In this document: piece by piece, positions 8,155 through 17,892 of the stretch
Position numbering within the stretch: the first letter of the stretch is position 1
How the letters are laid out: every line of letters starts with the position of its first letter
DNA from: an uncultured Bacteroidota bacterium
Lineage (GTDB): Bacteria; Bacteroidota; Bacteroidia; Chitinophagales; Chitinophagaceae
Direction of reading: 5' to 3'
DNA length: 55,082 bases
NCBI GenBank assembly: GCA_903926605.1
Contig: CAIYJV010000398.1
Coordinates: 1-55,082, forward strand
Made by a program: the position numbers and the translations under genes
The notes under the pieces: model-generated
Databases searched by the model: none
Told to the model about the DNA's origin: nothing
What the model saw: the letters and a program-made list of their open reading frames with translations, nothing else

Positions 8155-10770
8155 ATGAACTTCAACAATTATACCATCAAGGCCCAGGAAATAGTGCAGA
8201 AAGCGCAGCAACTGGGTTTTGATCTTCAGAACCCACAAGTAGAGACTGCCCATATTCTGAAAGCCCTCCTGAATGATACGGAAGGGCCAATCTCGTACCT
8301 CCTGAAGAAAAACAATGTGAACCTGGTGTTTGTAGAAAGCAAACTGCAGGAACAGATGAGCAAACTGCCCAAACTGAATGGGGGCGAGCCCGCGCAAAGC
8401 ATCAGCAAGGACGCCAACAACGCCCTGATGCGCACCGGCAACATCCTGAAAACCTTTGGCGATGAATTCGTAACACCGGAACACCTGCTCGTAGCGCTGC
8501 TGCAAATGAGTGATGACACCGGCAAGCTGCTGAAGGATGCCGGCCTGACCGAAAAAGGTCTAGTGGCAGCTATTAAAGAACTGCGGAAGGGCAGCACCGT
8601 AAACTCCCAGACATCCGACCAGCAATACAATTCCTTGCAACGGTACGCCAAGAATCTGAACGAACTTGCCAGGGCCGGTAAACTGGACCCTGTGATAGGC
8701 CGTGATGAAGAAATAAGGCGCACACTGCACATATTATCCCGCAGGACTAAGAACAACCCGATACTGGTGGGCGAACCCGGCGTGGGTAAGACCGCGATCG
8801 TAGAAGGACTGGCCCACCGCATCATAAACGGTGACGTACCCGAAAACCTGAAGTCGAAAATAATTTTCGCGCTGGATATGGGCTCGCTGATGGCTGGTGC
8901 CAAGTACCGGGGCGAGTTTGAGGAGCGATTGAAATCGGTGGTGAAAGAGGTGACGGAAAGCGATGGATCGGTGATACTGTTCATAGACGAGATACATACA
9001 CTGATAGGCGCCGGAGCCATGGAGGGCGCTATGGATGCAGCCAACATACTGAAACCCGCACTGGCAAGGGGCGAACTCCGGGCCATTGGCGCAACTACCC
9101 TGAACGAATACCAAAAGTATTTTGAAAAAGACAAGGCTCTGGAACGCCGGTTTCAGAAGGTGTTGGTAGATGAGCCATCTCCGGAAGATGCAATCTCGAT
9201 ACTGCGCGGACTGAAGGATCGCTATGAAAGCCACCACCAGGTGCGCATCAAGGACGAGGCCATCATTGCGGCGGTAGAACTTTCGAGCCGGTATATGACC
9301 GACAGATTCCTGCCGGACAAGGCGATAGACCTGATAGACGAAAGTGCCGCCAAACTGAAGCTGGAACTGAACTCAATGCCCGAAGCGCTGGACGAATTGG
9401 AGCGCAGGATACGCCAGTTGGAAATTGAGCGGGAAGCCATCAAGCGGGAGGACGATAAAGAAAAACTCACGGAACTGAATCGCGAAATTGCGATGCAGAC
9501 CATAGAACGCGATACCCTGAAAGCCAAGTGGCTGGAAGAAAAGGAAATAGTAGATAAGATAAACAAGTCCAAGAACGCCATAGAACAACTGAAGCACGAA
9601 GCCGAGCAGGCCGAACGCGAAGGCAACTACGGACGTGTAGCCGAAATAAGGTATGGAAAAATACAGCAGGAGGAAGCCACCATTGCCCAGATGTCCAAAC
9701 AACTGGACGATATGGATGGCAAGCACAAGCGCCTGCTGAAGGAAGAAGTGGATGCCGAAGATATTGCAGAGAACGTGGCCAAGGCCACTGGCATACCCGT
9801 GCAGCGCATGATGCTGAGCGAACGCGCCAAACTGCTGCATCTGGAAGACGAACTACACAAGCGTGTGGTGGGTCAGGATGAAGCGATAGAAGCCGTAGCC
9901 GACGCTATAAGAAGGGGAAGAGCCGGACTGCAGGACCCTAGAAAACCCATCGGCTCATTCATCTTCCTCGGCACCACGGGTGTCGGCAAGACGGAGCTGG
10001 CCAAGGCGCTGGCCGAGATCCTGTTCGACGACGATTCGATGATGACGCGCATAGACATGAGCGAATACCAGGAGAAACACAGCGTGAGCAGACTGGTGGG
10101 CGCGCCTCCCGGATATGTGGGTTATGAAGAGGGCGGCCAGCTTACGGAGGCCGTACGCAGAAAACCCTATTCCGTGATACTGCTGGACGAAATAGAAAAG
10201 GCGCATCCGGATGTGTTCAACATACTGCTGCAAGTACTGGACGATGGCCGCCTTACCGACAACAAGGGCCGGGTGGTGAACTTTAAGAATACCATCATCA
10301 TCATGACCAGCAACACGGGCAGCCAGATCATACAGGAGAACTTCGCAGAACTGAAGGATACGCAGAACCTGGAAGCCGTGGTAGACGCAACCCGCGAGCA
10401 GGTGATGCAGGTGTTGCGCGAATCTATGCGACCCGAATTCCTGAACCGGATAGACGACGTGATCATGTTTCGTCCGCTGATGCGCAAGGAGATAAGGGGT
10501 ATCATCAAGATACAGCTGGACCACCTGAAAGATCAGCTGGAAGAACAGGGCATCAGACTGGAGTTTACAGACTATGCGCTCGACTACCTGGTGAACAGAG
10601 GATTTGACCCGCAGTACGGCGCAAGACCCTTGAAGAGAGTGATACAAAAAGACATTATAAACTTACTGAGCAAGAAGATAATAGGAGGTGAGATAGATAA
10701 GTCCAAACCTGTGCTGATAGATGTGTTTGACGGAGTAGTGGCGATAAGGAATGATGGGAACGGAAGGTGA
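8155..10770 (+). CDS. clpB: ATP-dependent disaggregase ClpB
   Basis: An 871-residue ClpB, the Hsp100 hexamer that threads aggregated proteins through its pore with DnaK/DnaJ/GrpE. The N domain with two Clp-N repeats spans about residues 1-145. The first AAA+ module has Walker A GEPGVGKT near residue 206 and Walker B VILFIDEIHT. The long coiled-coil middle domain, about residues 400-530, separates ClpB from ClpA and ClpC. The second AAA+ module has GTTGVGKT near 606, YVGYEEGGQLTEAVRRKPY and the C-terminal D2-small domain. Length is normal. No ClpP-binding loop is expected. The gene is single and followed by a strong terminator. Confidence 0.98.
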   Translation: MNFNNYTIKAQEIVQKAQQLGFDLQNPQVETAHILKALLNDTEGPISYLLKKNNVNLVFVESKLQEQMSKLPKLNGGEPAQSISKDANNALMRTGNILKTFGDEFVTPEHLLVALLQMSDDTGKLLKDAGLTEKGLVAAIKELRKGSTVNSQTSDQQYNSLQRYAKNLNELARAGKLDPVIGRDEEIRRTLHILSRRTKNNPILVGEPGVGKTAIVEGLAHRIINGDVPENLKSKIIFALDMGSLMAGAKYRGEFEERLKSVVKEVTESDGSVILFIDEIHTLIGAGAMEGAMDAANILKPALARGELRAIGATTLNEYQKYFEKDKALERRFQKVLVDEPSPEDAISILRGLKDRYESHHQVRIKDEAIIAAVELSSRYMTDRFLPDKAIDLIDESAAKLKLELNSMPEALDELERRIRQLEIEREAIKREDDKEKLTELNREIAMQTIERDTLKAKWLEEKEIVDKINKSKNAIEQLKHEAEQAEREGNYGRVAEIRYGKIQQEEATIAQMSKQLDDMDGKHKRLLKEEVDAEDIAENVAKATGIPVQRMMLSERAKLLHLEDELHKRVVGQDEAIEAVADAIRRGRAGLQDPRKPIGSFIFLGTTGVGKTELAKALAEILFDDDSMMTRIDMSEYQEKHSVSRLVGAPPGYVGYEEGGQLTEAVRRKPYSVILLDEIEKAHPDVFNILLQVLDDGRLTDNKGRVVNFKNTIIIMTSNTGSQIIQENFAELKDTQNLEAVVDATREQVMQVLRESMRPEFLNRIDDVIMFRPLMRKEIRGIIKIQLDHLKDQLEEQGIRLEFTDYALDYLVNRGFDPQYGARPLKRVIQKDIINLLSKKIIGGEIDKSKPVLIDVFDGVVAIRNDGNGR

Positions 10771-10780
10771 GGACGTGTGG

Positions 10781-10824
10781 AAAATGAATAGCCCCCTGAT
10801 GCGAATCGGGGGGCTATTCATTTT
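10781..10824. terminator. Strong bidirectional terminator between clpB and NHL gene
   Basis: A 16-base-pair perfect stem (AAAATGAATAGCCCCC with its complement) surrounds a 12-base loop. A-rich and T-rich flanks on the two sides let it end both clpB on the plus strand and the T9SS gene on the minus strand. Confidence 0.9.
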
Positions 10825-10840
10825 TATGAGATGTAGTTGC

Positions 10841-12694
10841 TTATTCCTTCACAAACTTCCTCGATACTGTGGCGCCGTCGCCGGTAAAGAAGATGTAGTA
10901 GATGCCGGGTGCCAGGCTGCGGATATCCACGTTGAATTCTCTGGCATAAATGGGCTGCCTGTTCACCAATGCCCCCATGCTGGTGGTAAGGGTGTAAGAC
11001 GTAAAGTTTTCGTCCTGCATATTCACGGTCAGTTCTTCACGGGCCGGGTTGGGGAAAATGTTCACAGTGCTTACCGTGCCGGGTACATTGTTGACAATGT
11101 TGGCAGAATCGCAGGCATGTTTTGCCAATACCCAAACAGGATATTTCACGATATAGGTGCCACAGGAATCGGTATAGGTATAGATAACAGTATCCCTGCC
11201 CGCATGCACACCCATTGCCTGACCAGCAGCGTTGATCGTGGCGTTGGTATCAGCCATAGACCAAACACCGCCTGCGAGCGTATCCATCAATTGTGTATTG
11301 TAACCGATACAGATGTATTTCTTACCCACGATCTTCATCATGGTATCGTAGCGATCGTTGCTTATTGCAGTAACCAAAGCAGTAACAGTGGCGGCTCCGC
11401 AGGTATCGGTAACGGTATATTTTACAGTATCCACACCCGGAGAAACAGCATAAATATGACCGCTGGCATCGGCAGTGGTATGACCACCGCTGGTTGTCCA
11501 GACACCACCAGACATAGACGCTGTGAACAAGCTGGATTTGCACGTATTGACATAGGGGAATCCTGAGATTGTGCCAGCGTGCGGTACACAGTGAATAGGA
11601 TTGGTTTTACGAATGCGATGGTTACGGTAGTCGGCAATAAATAGGTCGCCAGCTGCATCTACCGCCACACCCATGGGGTTGTAGATCTCTGCAGATGTAG
11701 AAGGAATATTGTCCCCGTTGTAACCACCTGTACCGGTAGCATCGCCGACTATTGTTTTAATAATGCCTGAAGGTGTCACTACACGGATACGGTTGTTAAG
11801 TACATCAGACATATAGACGTATCCTGAATCATCTACAGCAACGTCCGACGGGTAGTACAATATCACTGAAGAACTTGTGGCTGGAACGCCTTCTCCTCCA
11901 AATCCACCCCCAGTACCGTCTGCTTGGCCAGCAAAATTTGCAATGTTACCTGTAACAGCGTCAACTTTTCTAATTCGATTGTTACCGCCATCTGCAATAA
12001 AAATATTTCCACTACCATCTACTGCCACGCCTCTAAGAAACGTAAAAGTTGCCGAAGTTGCCGGACCACCATCTCCTGTATTTCCAGGACCCATTATACT
12101 ATTCCCAGCAACTGTAGAAATTATCCCTGTTGGAGTGACTTTTCGAACACAATAATTATAATGATCCGCGATATAGAGGTTACCAATTTTATCAAGACAT
12201 ATACCCCAAGGTTCCCAAAGTTCTGCAGCAGTTGCAGGCCCATTGTCACCTGCGTATCCAGCAAGTCCAGTGCCAGCAAAAGTTGTAATGATTCCACTTG
12301 TATTAACCTTCCGAATTCGTTGATTTGAATAGTCAGCAATATATACATTGCCGATGGTATCAACGGCAACGCCGGTAGCAAAGCAAATTTTTGCAGCTGT
12401 GGCTGGCCCATTGTCCCCAGAATAACCAGAACTTCCCGTTCCCGCGACAGTTGAAATAATTCCCGACGTCGAAATTTTTCGTACACGCAAGTTCTGCTCG
12501 TCCATAAAGTACACATTTCCCCATTTATCAACTGCAACAGCGTTGGGTTTGTTAATTTTAGCAGAAGTCGCAGACAAGCCGTCCCCGGAGAATCCAGAAG
12601 TACCATTTCCCGCAATAGTGCTAATACCCACGGTCAATTGCCCAAAACTACAAATAGGCATTAAAAAGAATAAAATGTAGAATGCTTTTTTCAA
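10841..12694 (-). CDS. NHL-repeat beta-propeller protein with T9SS sorting domain
   Basis: A 617-residue secreted protein. A signal peptide (MKKAFYILFFLMPICSFG) is followed by six NHL repeats of about 55-60 residues, each with a GVAVDxxGNVYIAD core and the linker STVAGTGSSGYSGDNGPAT. They form a six-bladed propeller through about residue 370. Two Ig-like or PKD-like segments rich in VxYTxTDTCG follow, then a T9SS domain starting NIFPNPAREELTV and ending SRKFVKE. Such proteins are surface or secreted, with binding rather than catalytic roles. The gene directly abuts the phage tail operon, which is read in the same direction with no strong terminator between them. Confidence 0.88.
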   Translation of the reverse strand: MKKAFYILFFLMPICSFGQLTVGISTIAGNGTSGFSGDGLSATSAKINKPNAVAVDKWGNVYFMDEQNLRVRKISTSGIISTVAGTGSSGYSGDNGPATAAKICFATGVAVDTIGNVYIADYSNQRIRKVNTSGIITTFAGTGLAGYAGDNGPATAAELWEPWGICLDKIGNLYIADHYNYCVRKVTPTGIISTVAGNSIMGPGNTGDGGPATSATFTFLRGVAVDGSGNIFIADGGNNRIRKVDAVTGNIANFAGQADGTGGGFGGEGVPATSSSVILYYPSDVAVDDSGYVYMSDVLNNRIRVVTPSGIIKTIVGDATGTGGYNGDNIPSTSAEIYNPMGVAVDAAGDLFIADYRNHRIRKTNPIHCVPHAGTISGFPYVNTCKSSLFTASMSGGVWTTSGGHTTADASGHIYAVSPGVDTVKYTVTDTCGAATVTALVTAISNDRYDTMMKIVGKKYICIGYNTQLMDTLAGGVWSMADTNATINAAGQAMGVHAGRDTVIYTYTDSCGTYIVKYPVWVLAKHACDSANIVNNVPGTVSTVNIFPNPAREELTVNMQDENFTSYTLTTSMGALVNRQPIYAREFNVDIRSLAPGIYYIFFTGDGATVSRKFVKE

Positions 12695-12809
12695 TGTTTA
12701 GAAATTTTGTTGCCGCAAGTTATAAAAAACAAGAATAATAAATGGAATACGACCCTCAGACGATACACATTTAAATACCCTCTATTTAAAATAAAGCCTA
12801 GAAAATGAT

Positions 12810-13637
12810 TCAGTCTAATGGCAAAACAACGGAGAGGCGGAAATATGCACCTAAAGTGGGTCCTCCATTAACAAAACCAATGTAAACAACACCGCTCGAA
12901 TCAACACATCCGACCAAACTATTTAATATCGTATTCAGTGTGGAACCAGAATCTGAAACTTGATACGGTGTCCAAATTTTTACCAAAAATGGGACTTTAC
13001 TAGATGGTCGGTAGTTAGTAGGCAGTGTGAACATTACGGTTCCGTTTGTTACCGTATCTATATAGTCGATCCCAGATGAAGGACCAGTAGTAACTAAATC
13101 ACCTTTTAAATAAAGTGTGTTGGCCAAATAATCTTTTTTGTAACTAATACTTCCAGAAACCCCCAATCCCGTCAGGTAGCTTGAAAAATTGACTACGGTC
13201 CAGTTGGTTTCGCGGCAGAAGTCCTGAAGGTTGGTGAGTTTGAAAAGTGTGCCGGACTCGGCGGTGGAACTGACCAGTTGTACCAGTCCGGCTACCTGGT
13301 CGTAGATCACTGTGGGTGTGCTGCCATCGTTGAAAGTCAGGGATGTGCCATTCGTCGCGATCTGCACATAGATCGCATGCCCCAGCGCGATTGACCCATA
13401 GGTGCCGCCACCGAAACGCACCAGTGTACTGTTGTAGAGAAACCAACCTGCAGAGACTGTGGTAGTACCGAACGTGGAGGTACTGATCATGCCGGATAGC
13501 CTTACTGCGATATTTGTACCCGGATTCCGGAACCCTATTATGTTGGGCATGACCTCTGTAAATGCTGTCTGTAGGTAGCCAAGCTGGTCCTGCGTAAGGG
13601 GAAATCCTCCGGACTTTGTAAAATCAATTCTTTTCAT
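12810..13637 (-). CDS. Tail fibre-like protein
   Basis: A 275-residue protein at the distal end of the tail operon, where fibres normally lie. It opens with KRIDFTKSGGFPLTQDQL, a short adaptor segment often seen at the N-terminus of Bacteroidota phage fibre and baseplate-appended proteins. The rest is rich in Thr, Ser, Gly and Val with short strands, as expected for a beta-structured trimeric fibre. No chaperone gene follows. The receptor is unknown. The assignment rests on position, composition and the N-terminal segment. Confidence 0.65.
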   Translation of the reverse strand: MKRIDFTKSGGFPLTQDQLGYLQTAFTEVMPNIIGFRNPGTNIAVRLSGMISTSTFGTTTVSAGWFLYNSTLVRFGGGTYGSIALGHAIYVQIATNGTSLTFNDGSTPTVIYDQVAGLVQLVSSTAESGTLFKLTNLQDFCRETNWTVVNFSSYLTGLGVSGSISYKKDYLANTLYLKGDLVTTGPSSGIDYIDTVTNGTVMFTLPTNYRPSSKVPFLVKIWTPYQVSDSGSTLNTILNSLVGCVDSSGVVYIGFVNGGPTLGAYFRLSVVLPLD

Positions 13638-13673
13638 TGGATGTTGTTTTAGAAAAAGGAGTGATGAACGTGA

Positions 13674-14195
13674 TTAGAAGGTCTGTACTGAATAATTGTT
13701 CTTACCGGGCAGCCGGTACTTATCCACCACCGCACGGAGATGGGTGAATTGTCCGGCGGTCAGGGACAGAGATGCGGGAACCATAACGACAAAACAATTG
13801 TCGTCCACACCAACCTCGCTGCCGAGGCAGAGCGGGAGGACCGGCTTAATGCCTGCGGGCGTTGTCTCTGTCACCAAATAGAGTGTTTGCACAGACTGCG
13901 GTGGTATTTCCGTACCCAGGTACAAGGGTATAAAATCGAAATAGGGCGGGTCATCAATATTTATATGGCGCGCAATGGGGTCGAACACATCATTGAGCGC
14001 CGCCTCCACAAAACAAACCTGACCCGAATGGTTGAGGTAGTACAAGTTGTTGCTCCTGTTCGCGTCGAACAGGTTTTTGAGAAACACACAGGGGGCACAC
14101 AGGCACCGAAGCCAGGCCGCTATGACCGGTTGCCGCAAACGGGCCGGAATATTGTAGGTGATAATGCCGGGAATATCCACATCGAACACACTCAT
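13674..14195 (-). CDS. Tail-end/baseplate-associated protein of unknown function
   Basis: A 173-residue protein between the baseplate J-like gene and the fibre, the position held by gpI or Mu gp48-type tail proteins. I do not recognise the sequence directly. It has a helical middle (PVIAAWLRCLCAPCVFLKNLFD) and ends with a segment on how values are retrieved in strands (PLYLGTEIPPQSVQTLYLVT). The start gives MSVFDVDIPGIITYN. It probably links fibre to baseplate; that is inference from gene order. Confidence 0.55.
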   Translation of the reverse strand: MSVFDVDIPGIITYNIPARLRQPVIAAWLRCLCAPCVFLKNLFDANRSNNLYYLNHSGQVCFVEAALNDVFDPIARHINIDDPPYFDFIPLYLGTEIPPQSVQTLYLVTETTPAGIKPVLPLCLGSEVGVDDNCFVVMVPASLSLTAGQFTHLRAVVDKYRLPGKNNYSVQTF

Positions 14196-14219
14196 AATTC
14201 AGAATTTAGAAAGCGAAAA

Positions 14220-15044
14220 CTAACGCGCGATATAGGTGATATTGGCGCTGAAGAAAACCTCGTCGAGTACCATGTAGCCACTGTCTGGCTGGTACTGCAC
14301 CATACAATCTTCATAAGGCGGCGGTCCTGTAAAATAGGCCGATGCTGCAGACACATCTGCGATCTCCACCCCGTCCACGGCCTGCAGTGCCGCCACGAAA
14401 TTGTTGTAAATAAAAATGCCGTTGAAGGGCAGCGTTGCAAGAAATGCCTTCACCGCATCTTTTACAGGTGAGGCGGAAGTACCATCTATACGCGAGCCGT
14501 CTCCGTTGAGGATAAGCGGATCGTAATAAATGGTCATGACCAGCTGAAACACATCGGGCGAAGTGCTGGTGATCTGCAGGCGCACCCCCGCATCCTTCAC
14601 CCGGTGCATATATGCGGTAAGGCTGGTAAGCTGACCGCTGGTAAGGGGCGCAAGGCTACCGGACAGCAGCCGGGCCACCTTGATACGGAGATAATTGCCA
14701 TACTCGACCACAGCCGCATAACTAACCACCAGCACAGACGGATCTGCGGGCGGCACCACGGTATACACATCTGTGTCTGCAGGAAGTGCTACCCCGTACT
14801 GGAACGCCCGGGCCATAGTGGCATACCATTGCAGCGTATGGGGTTTCTGGTTACCTATAATGCCCTGCACCTCGGCTCGGTGGTTGTCGAAATTTGCCTC
14901 CAGTAAATACTGAACCGAGGCGACCACCCATGTCCAGAGCAACCACAGTGCCACATTGCTGGTACTGGAAAGCCCGCTGAGGGTGGTATCTGCGTTTTTG
15001 GCGTCTACGATACTCTGTTGTATCTGCGCAATAGATCTGGCCAT
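14220..15044 (-). CDS. Baseplate J-like protein
   Basis: A 274-residue protein matching the position and general pattern of the baseplate wedge protein J of P2 or gp47 of Mu. It opens with a helical segment (ARSIAQIQQSIVDAKN). The later region contains a DxxTVVPPADP strand set, then AYMHRVKDAGVRLQITSTSPD and the typical J feature VKDAVKAFLATLPFNGIFIYNNFVAALQAVDGV, quoted here only in part. Wedges made by this protein surround the hub. It follows the gp25-like gene in the operon, as in P2-type tails. Confidence 0.75.
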   Translation of the reverse strand: MARSIAQIQQSIVDAKNADTTLSGLSSTSNVALWLLWTWVVASVQYLLEANFDNHRAEVQGIIGNQKPHTLQWYATMARAFQYGVALPADTDVYTVVPPADPSVLVVSYAAVVEYGNYLRIKVARLLSGSLAPLTSGQLTSLTAYMHRVKDAGVRLQITSTSPDVFQLVMTIYYDPLILNGDGSRIDGTSASPVKDAVKAFLATLPFNGIFIYNNFVAALQAVDGVEIADVSAASAYFTGPPPYEDCMVQYQPDSGYMVLDEVFFSANITYIAR

Positions 15045-15100
15045 AAAAAAATCGGGGATTTACTCATTAACACTGGTCCGAAAGCACCTGGCAACGGGTC

Positions 15101-15400
15101 TTAGGGATAATATGCATCGCTCACAATAACACCGGCAGCATCGACCCTGATGCTGTTCACCTGCATGCCATCGCGTGCGAAGCGCAAACTGATCTGCCGG
15201 ATAAGGTCAAAAAAATTCTCGTCGTCCATAAAGTTCCACACACCCACACAAATACCGGGATTCTGGCGGTACTCATCGGGATTGTTCAGCAGCAGTTCTT
15301 TCTGGTGTGCGGACGTACTTTCAACGATCCCGAAGTCGCCGGAGCCGACCCATACATCCCCATCGCTGGTGACCGCAAGGTCCATCATTCGTGTAGCCAT
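15101..15400 (-). CDS. Baseplate wedge protein, gp25/W-like
   Basis: A 99-residue protein with the size and location of the gp25/W (Mu gp46) wedge protein that starts sheath assembly at the baseplate. It reads DLAVTSDGDVWVGSGDFGIVES, a strand arrangement typical of gp46-like proteins, and has a late ISLRFARDGMQV segment. Its neighbours are a J-like gene downstream and the spike upstream, which supports the call. The EPR core motif of T4 gp25 is not obvious, so the subfamily is the Mu-like one. Confidence 0.7.
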   Translation of the reverse strand: MATRMMDLAVTSDGDVWVGSGDFGIVESTSAHQKELLLNNPDEYRQNPGICVGVWNFMDDENFFDLIRQISLRFARDGMQVNSIRVDAAGVIVSDAYYP

Positions 15401-15422
15401 AACATCGCTTGTTTAAAAATTT

Positions 15423-15629
15423 TCAGGAAAGGGAGCCAGCGAATACGCCAGTCACCGCACCGCCTCCCGGTGGTGTGGCCAGTCCGCTGATATAGTTGAT
15501 GGTTGCAGATTCAATGGTAGCTACTATAGCATCTGCAAGAGCCGTTGCCGCAGACAACTGGGCAGCGCTGGGTGTACCCGGATAGTTGGCCAACAGCGCA
15601 TTTTTTATCATTGTATTGCTCAGAGACAT
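15423..15629 (-). CDS. Small baseplate-region protein
   Basis: A 68-residue protein with an amphipathic helix rich in Ala and Ile (SAATALADAIVATIESA) and a Gly/Pro-rich tail. Small proteins of this form are common next to the spike gene in contractile phages, but I cannot name a function. It lies 2 bases after the spike stop and 22 before the gp25-like start, so it is clearly part of the operon. Confidence 0.6.
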   Translation of the reverse strand: MSLSNTMIKNALLANYPGTPSAAQLSAATALADAIVATIESATINYISGLATPPGGGAVTGVFAGSLS

Positions 15630-15631
15630 GG

Positions 15632-16156
15632 TCAGAAAAGAATTTGGTTAAGATCGCTGGCATCTGCAATAAAATCACTCAGGTTTATAGGTATTCCACT
15701 AGGGCCGGTAGCGGTGCTCACAGTCAATGCCTGAATATGGGACAGCAGATTGCCCAAAACAGAAGCCAGGTTTTTCCCGCCGGCCTCCAGGCTGAAACCG
15801 GACGATGTCATATTCAGTGTGGCATTGCCTATTTTTGCCTGTAGCTGGACCAGCTCACTACAGCGCACAATACCCCATTTGCCCGGACCATCTATTGCGG
15901 CCACCCAAACCACACTGCCATCGGCGGGATATTGTACCAGACCGTTTGCATTCATGGTCACACCGTTCAGCATTACGCCGCCCACACCCGTTCCGTCATC
16001 ATCCATCGAACTGAGCGCCACAGCACACACCTGCGCGCTCCTATCCACCGAACCCGGCAATACCGTTCCCGACATGACCGGATAGGCTGAAGATAATTCC
16101 GTGGGCGCTATTATGGCCCTGAGCAGTCGTGCAATTTGTTTTTCCTGCTGTCCCAT
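15632..16156 (-). CDS. Baseplate assembly/spike protein, gpV-like (Mu gp45-like)
   Basis: A 174-residue protein from the ATG at 16156 (MGQQEKQIARLLRAI); a GTG at 16186 would touch the hub stop and is less likely. The central PADGSVVWVAAIDGPGKWGIV region resembles the OB-fold of gpV/gp45 spikes. A helical-repeat C-terminus (NATLNMTSSGFSLEAGGKNL) follows, which is the beta-helix pattern of the piercing tip. The protein punctures the target envelope when the sheath contracts. The iron-binding HxH tip motif is not visible. Confidence 0.7.
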   Translation of the reverse strand: MGQQEKQIARLLRAIIAPTELSSAYPVMSGTVLPGSVDRSAQVCAVALSSMDDDGTGVGGVMLNGVTMNANGLVQYPADGSVVWVAAIDGPGKWGIVRCSELVQLQAKIGNATLNMTSSGFSLEAGGKNLASVLGNLLSHIQALTVSTATGPSGIPINLSDFIADASDLNQILF

Positions 16157-16185
16157 TTGTGTATATAAATAACCCGTTAGCAACA

Positions 16186-17226
16186 CTACACTGAAAACCC
16201 CAGCGCGGGTCCCAGCTCCACTTTTCTACGTGCGCCACCCTTGCCGAATCGTACTTCTGTGCTTTCTACCAGATATGCGCCATTGCGCTCGGGGTAAAGA
16301 TCATCGCGCACTTCCGCGAGCCATCCAGGCGCGCAATAAGGCTCAAGAAATCCGCTTAAGTAACCGGAATATCCTTTGTAATTGGACTGGTACATTTTCT
16401 CGTTGGCAAGCCTGAGCAGTGCAGCGGCGTCGCCAATATTATTCATGATACTTACTTCCTGCCTGGCCCGGCCTTTTTCGTCGGCCTCGCTGAGCACCTG
16501 TGTGCGCACTCCCGTGGCAGAAAAATTGTGGAACACGATCTGTACCGGGTCGCTGGCGGTATGCTCGCGGAGGCCACCATCCCGGAGACAATTGTAACCC
16601 GGGCGATAAAAAACCTTGCCGGAACTGAGTGGATCTTTGCCATGCCGGAGTGGTGTATAAAGCAGCCCCATCCACAGTGTGGAAAAGTCTTTGAAAAATA
16701 CCGACATGGTCTCCTGACTGAATCGCTTTACTGCATCGCAAATCTCGGTTCCGTTCACATGGGTCAGAAGCAGATTCTGCAAGGGCAGATCGTCTGCCAC
16801 CACCACATTGATTGGGATGCCAGCCCCTTTGAATCCCTTGCGGAGATAGGACGCCAGCTGTGTAGAAGACGTGACCTCCAGACTGGCGGACACATCCATA
16901 TCCAACCGCATGACCTGTGAAAGGCCTTCGCATTCTACCTGCAAGGGCATGGACAAAGACCGTCGCCGCACAAAACCACGAAACTCCTGCTGCAGGGACC
17001 CATTGTAGCCGAGGGATATACGGACAGGATCACGATCTGAAATCAGGTCTGCGGACGCCTGGTAATCGCTCACATGGTTGCCGTTACGCACCTTGCAGAT
17101 AGCGGGAATGGTAAGTACCGCGCTATCGCTGTAGGAGTGTACCGACCGACTAATAAGCAGATCGCTCACCCCGCTGAAATGAAAATCGCCGATCTGAATA
17201 TCGCTGTTTAACTCAAAGAAAGCCAT
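16186..17226 (-). CDS. Tail hub protein, gpD/gp44-like
   Basis: A 346-residue protein with the size and order of the baseplate hub (Mu gp44, P2 gpD), which joins the tube to the spike. The C-terminal part has a characteristic gpD-like region with AxLLRLANEKMYQSNYKG and GWLAEVRDDLYPERNGAYLVES. An early FRGFVRRRSLSMPLQVECEG segment fits the hub beta-domain. It precedes the spike gene and follows the gene for a DUF6046-like protein. No lysozyme domain is inserted. Confidence 0.75.
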   Translation of the reverse strand: MAFFELNSDIQIGDFHFSGVSDLLISRSVHSYSDSAVLTIPAICKVRNGNHVSDYQASADLISDRDPVRISLGYNGSLQQEFRGFVRRRSLSMPLQVECEGLSQVMRLDMDVSASLEVTSSTQLASYLRKGFKGAGIPINVVVADDLPLQNLLLTHVNGTEICDAVKRFSQETMSVFFKDFSTLWMGLLYTPLRHGKDPLSSGKVFYRPGYNCLRDGGLREHTASDPVQIVFHNFSATGVRTQVLSEADEKGRARQEVSIMNNIGDAAALLRLANEKMYQSNYKGYSGYLSGFLEPYCAPGWLAEVRDDLYPERNGAYLVESTEVRFGKGGARRKVELGPALGFSV

Positions 17227-17250
17227 GTATTGTTTTGCTTTATCGTATGC

Positions 17251-17874
17251 TCAGGAATCTTGTGCTACCAGGCTGAAAGGCTCATCGCTTACGCAGACCA
17301 GCTCAAAAGGACGTATGTGTTTTACCCCCGTGAGCGCAGGAAAAGAAAGCTCCCGCAACACCACATTGTCACTGCCGCTCCTGTCGGGATGCAGCAGGAA
17401 CAGGTCGGTGAGCGCACACTTGAGACTAACAGGCAAATTGGCTTCGAACAAGTCTCGCAGTCGGGCCGTTTCCTGTTCCGGGAAGTTATTCCCGGAGCCT
17501 GCCAGAAATCCCTTGATCCGGATAACGTAATCCTGAATATTGATCAATTCCTTCACTGTACCCCGGCGCTCCGTTAGTGGCGTCTCCACAATCGTTTTTC
17601 TGCCAGAGACCGAGACCACGCAATAGGGAAGCATCCAGTCCCGGCGTTCCACAGTGCTACCTGCATCTGCAGACACCGAATAAGTAAATGTTACCGGCAG
17701 AAAGACTTCCCTGCCTGCCGCGTCTGCCGCATAATAGGGGCTTCCCAACATTCCCGATGAAAGGCGGGAAGAGGGGCTATCTCCGGAAACAAGCTTGAAA
17801 TCCGGATCGAAAGCCTTACTGCGGTATCCGAAAGCCTCAACGAAAAGATCTGCGAGCGAAAAACTGATCTCCAT
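17251..17874 (-). CDS. Tail protein, DUF6046-like
   Basis: A 207-residue protein between the tape-measure position and the hub. This position in Mu-like and P2-like tails is held by gpU/gp43-type or LysM-containing tube-initiation proteins. The sequence has paired strand motifs, such as VFLPVTFTYSVSADAG and RDWMLPYCVVSVSGRKTIVET, ending in PFELVCVSDEPFSLV. I recall this pattern from DUF6046 proteins of Bacteroidota phages, but that is memory rather than a search. No LysM motif is visible. Confidence 0.6.
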   Translation of the reverse strand: MEISFSLADLFVEAFGYRSKAFDPDFKLVSGDSPSSRLSSGMLGSPYYAADAAGREVFLPVTFTYSVSADAGSTVERRDWMLPYCVVSVSGRKTIVETPLTERRGTVKELINIQDYVIRIKGFLAGSGNNFPEQETARLRDLFEANLPVSLKCALTDLFLLHPDRSGSDNVVLRELSFPALTGVKHIRPFELVCVSDEPFSLVAQDS

Positions 17875-17892
17875 ATTCTATTGTGTTTTGTG

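Noticed and set aside
9955-10647. 230-codon minus-strand reading inside clpB
   Set aside because: Antisense shadow of the second AAA+ module.
10751-11566. 271-codon plus-strand reading after clpB
   Set aside because: It crosses a strong terminator and lies antisense to NHL repeats; low-complexity composition.
12771-12789. TTAAATA/TATTTAA inverted repeat at the end of the tail operon
   Set aside because: Too AT-rich and without a T-tract to count as a terminator or attachment site.
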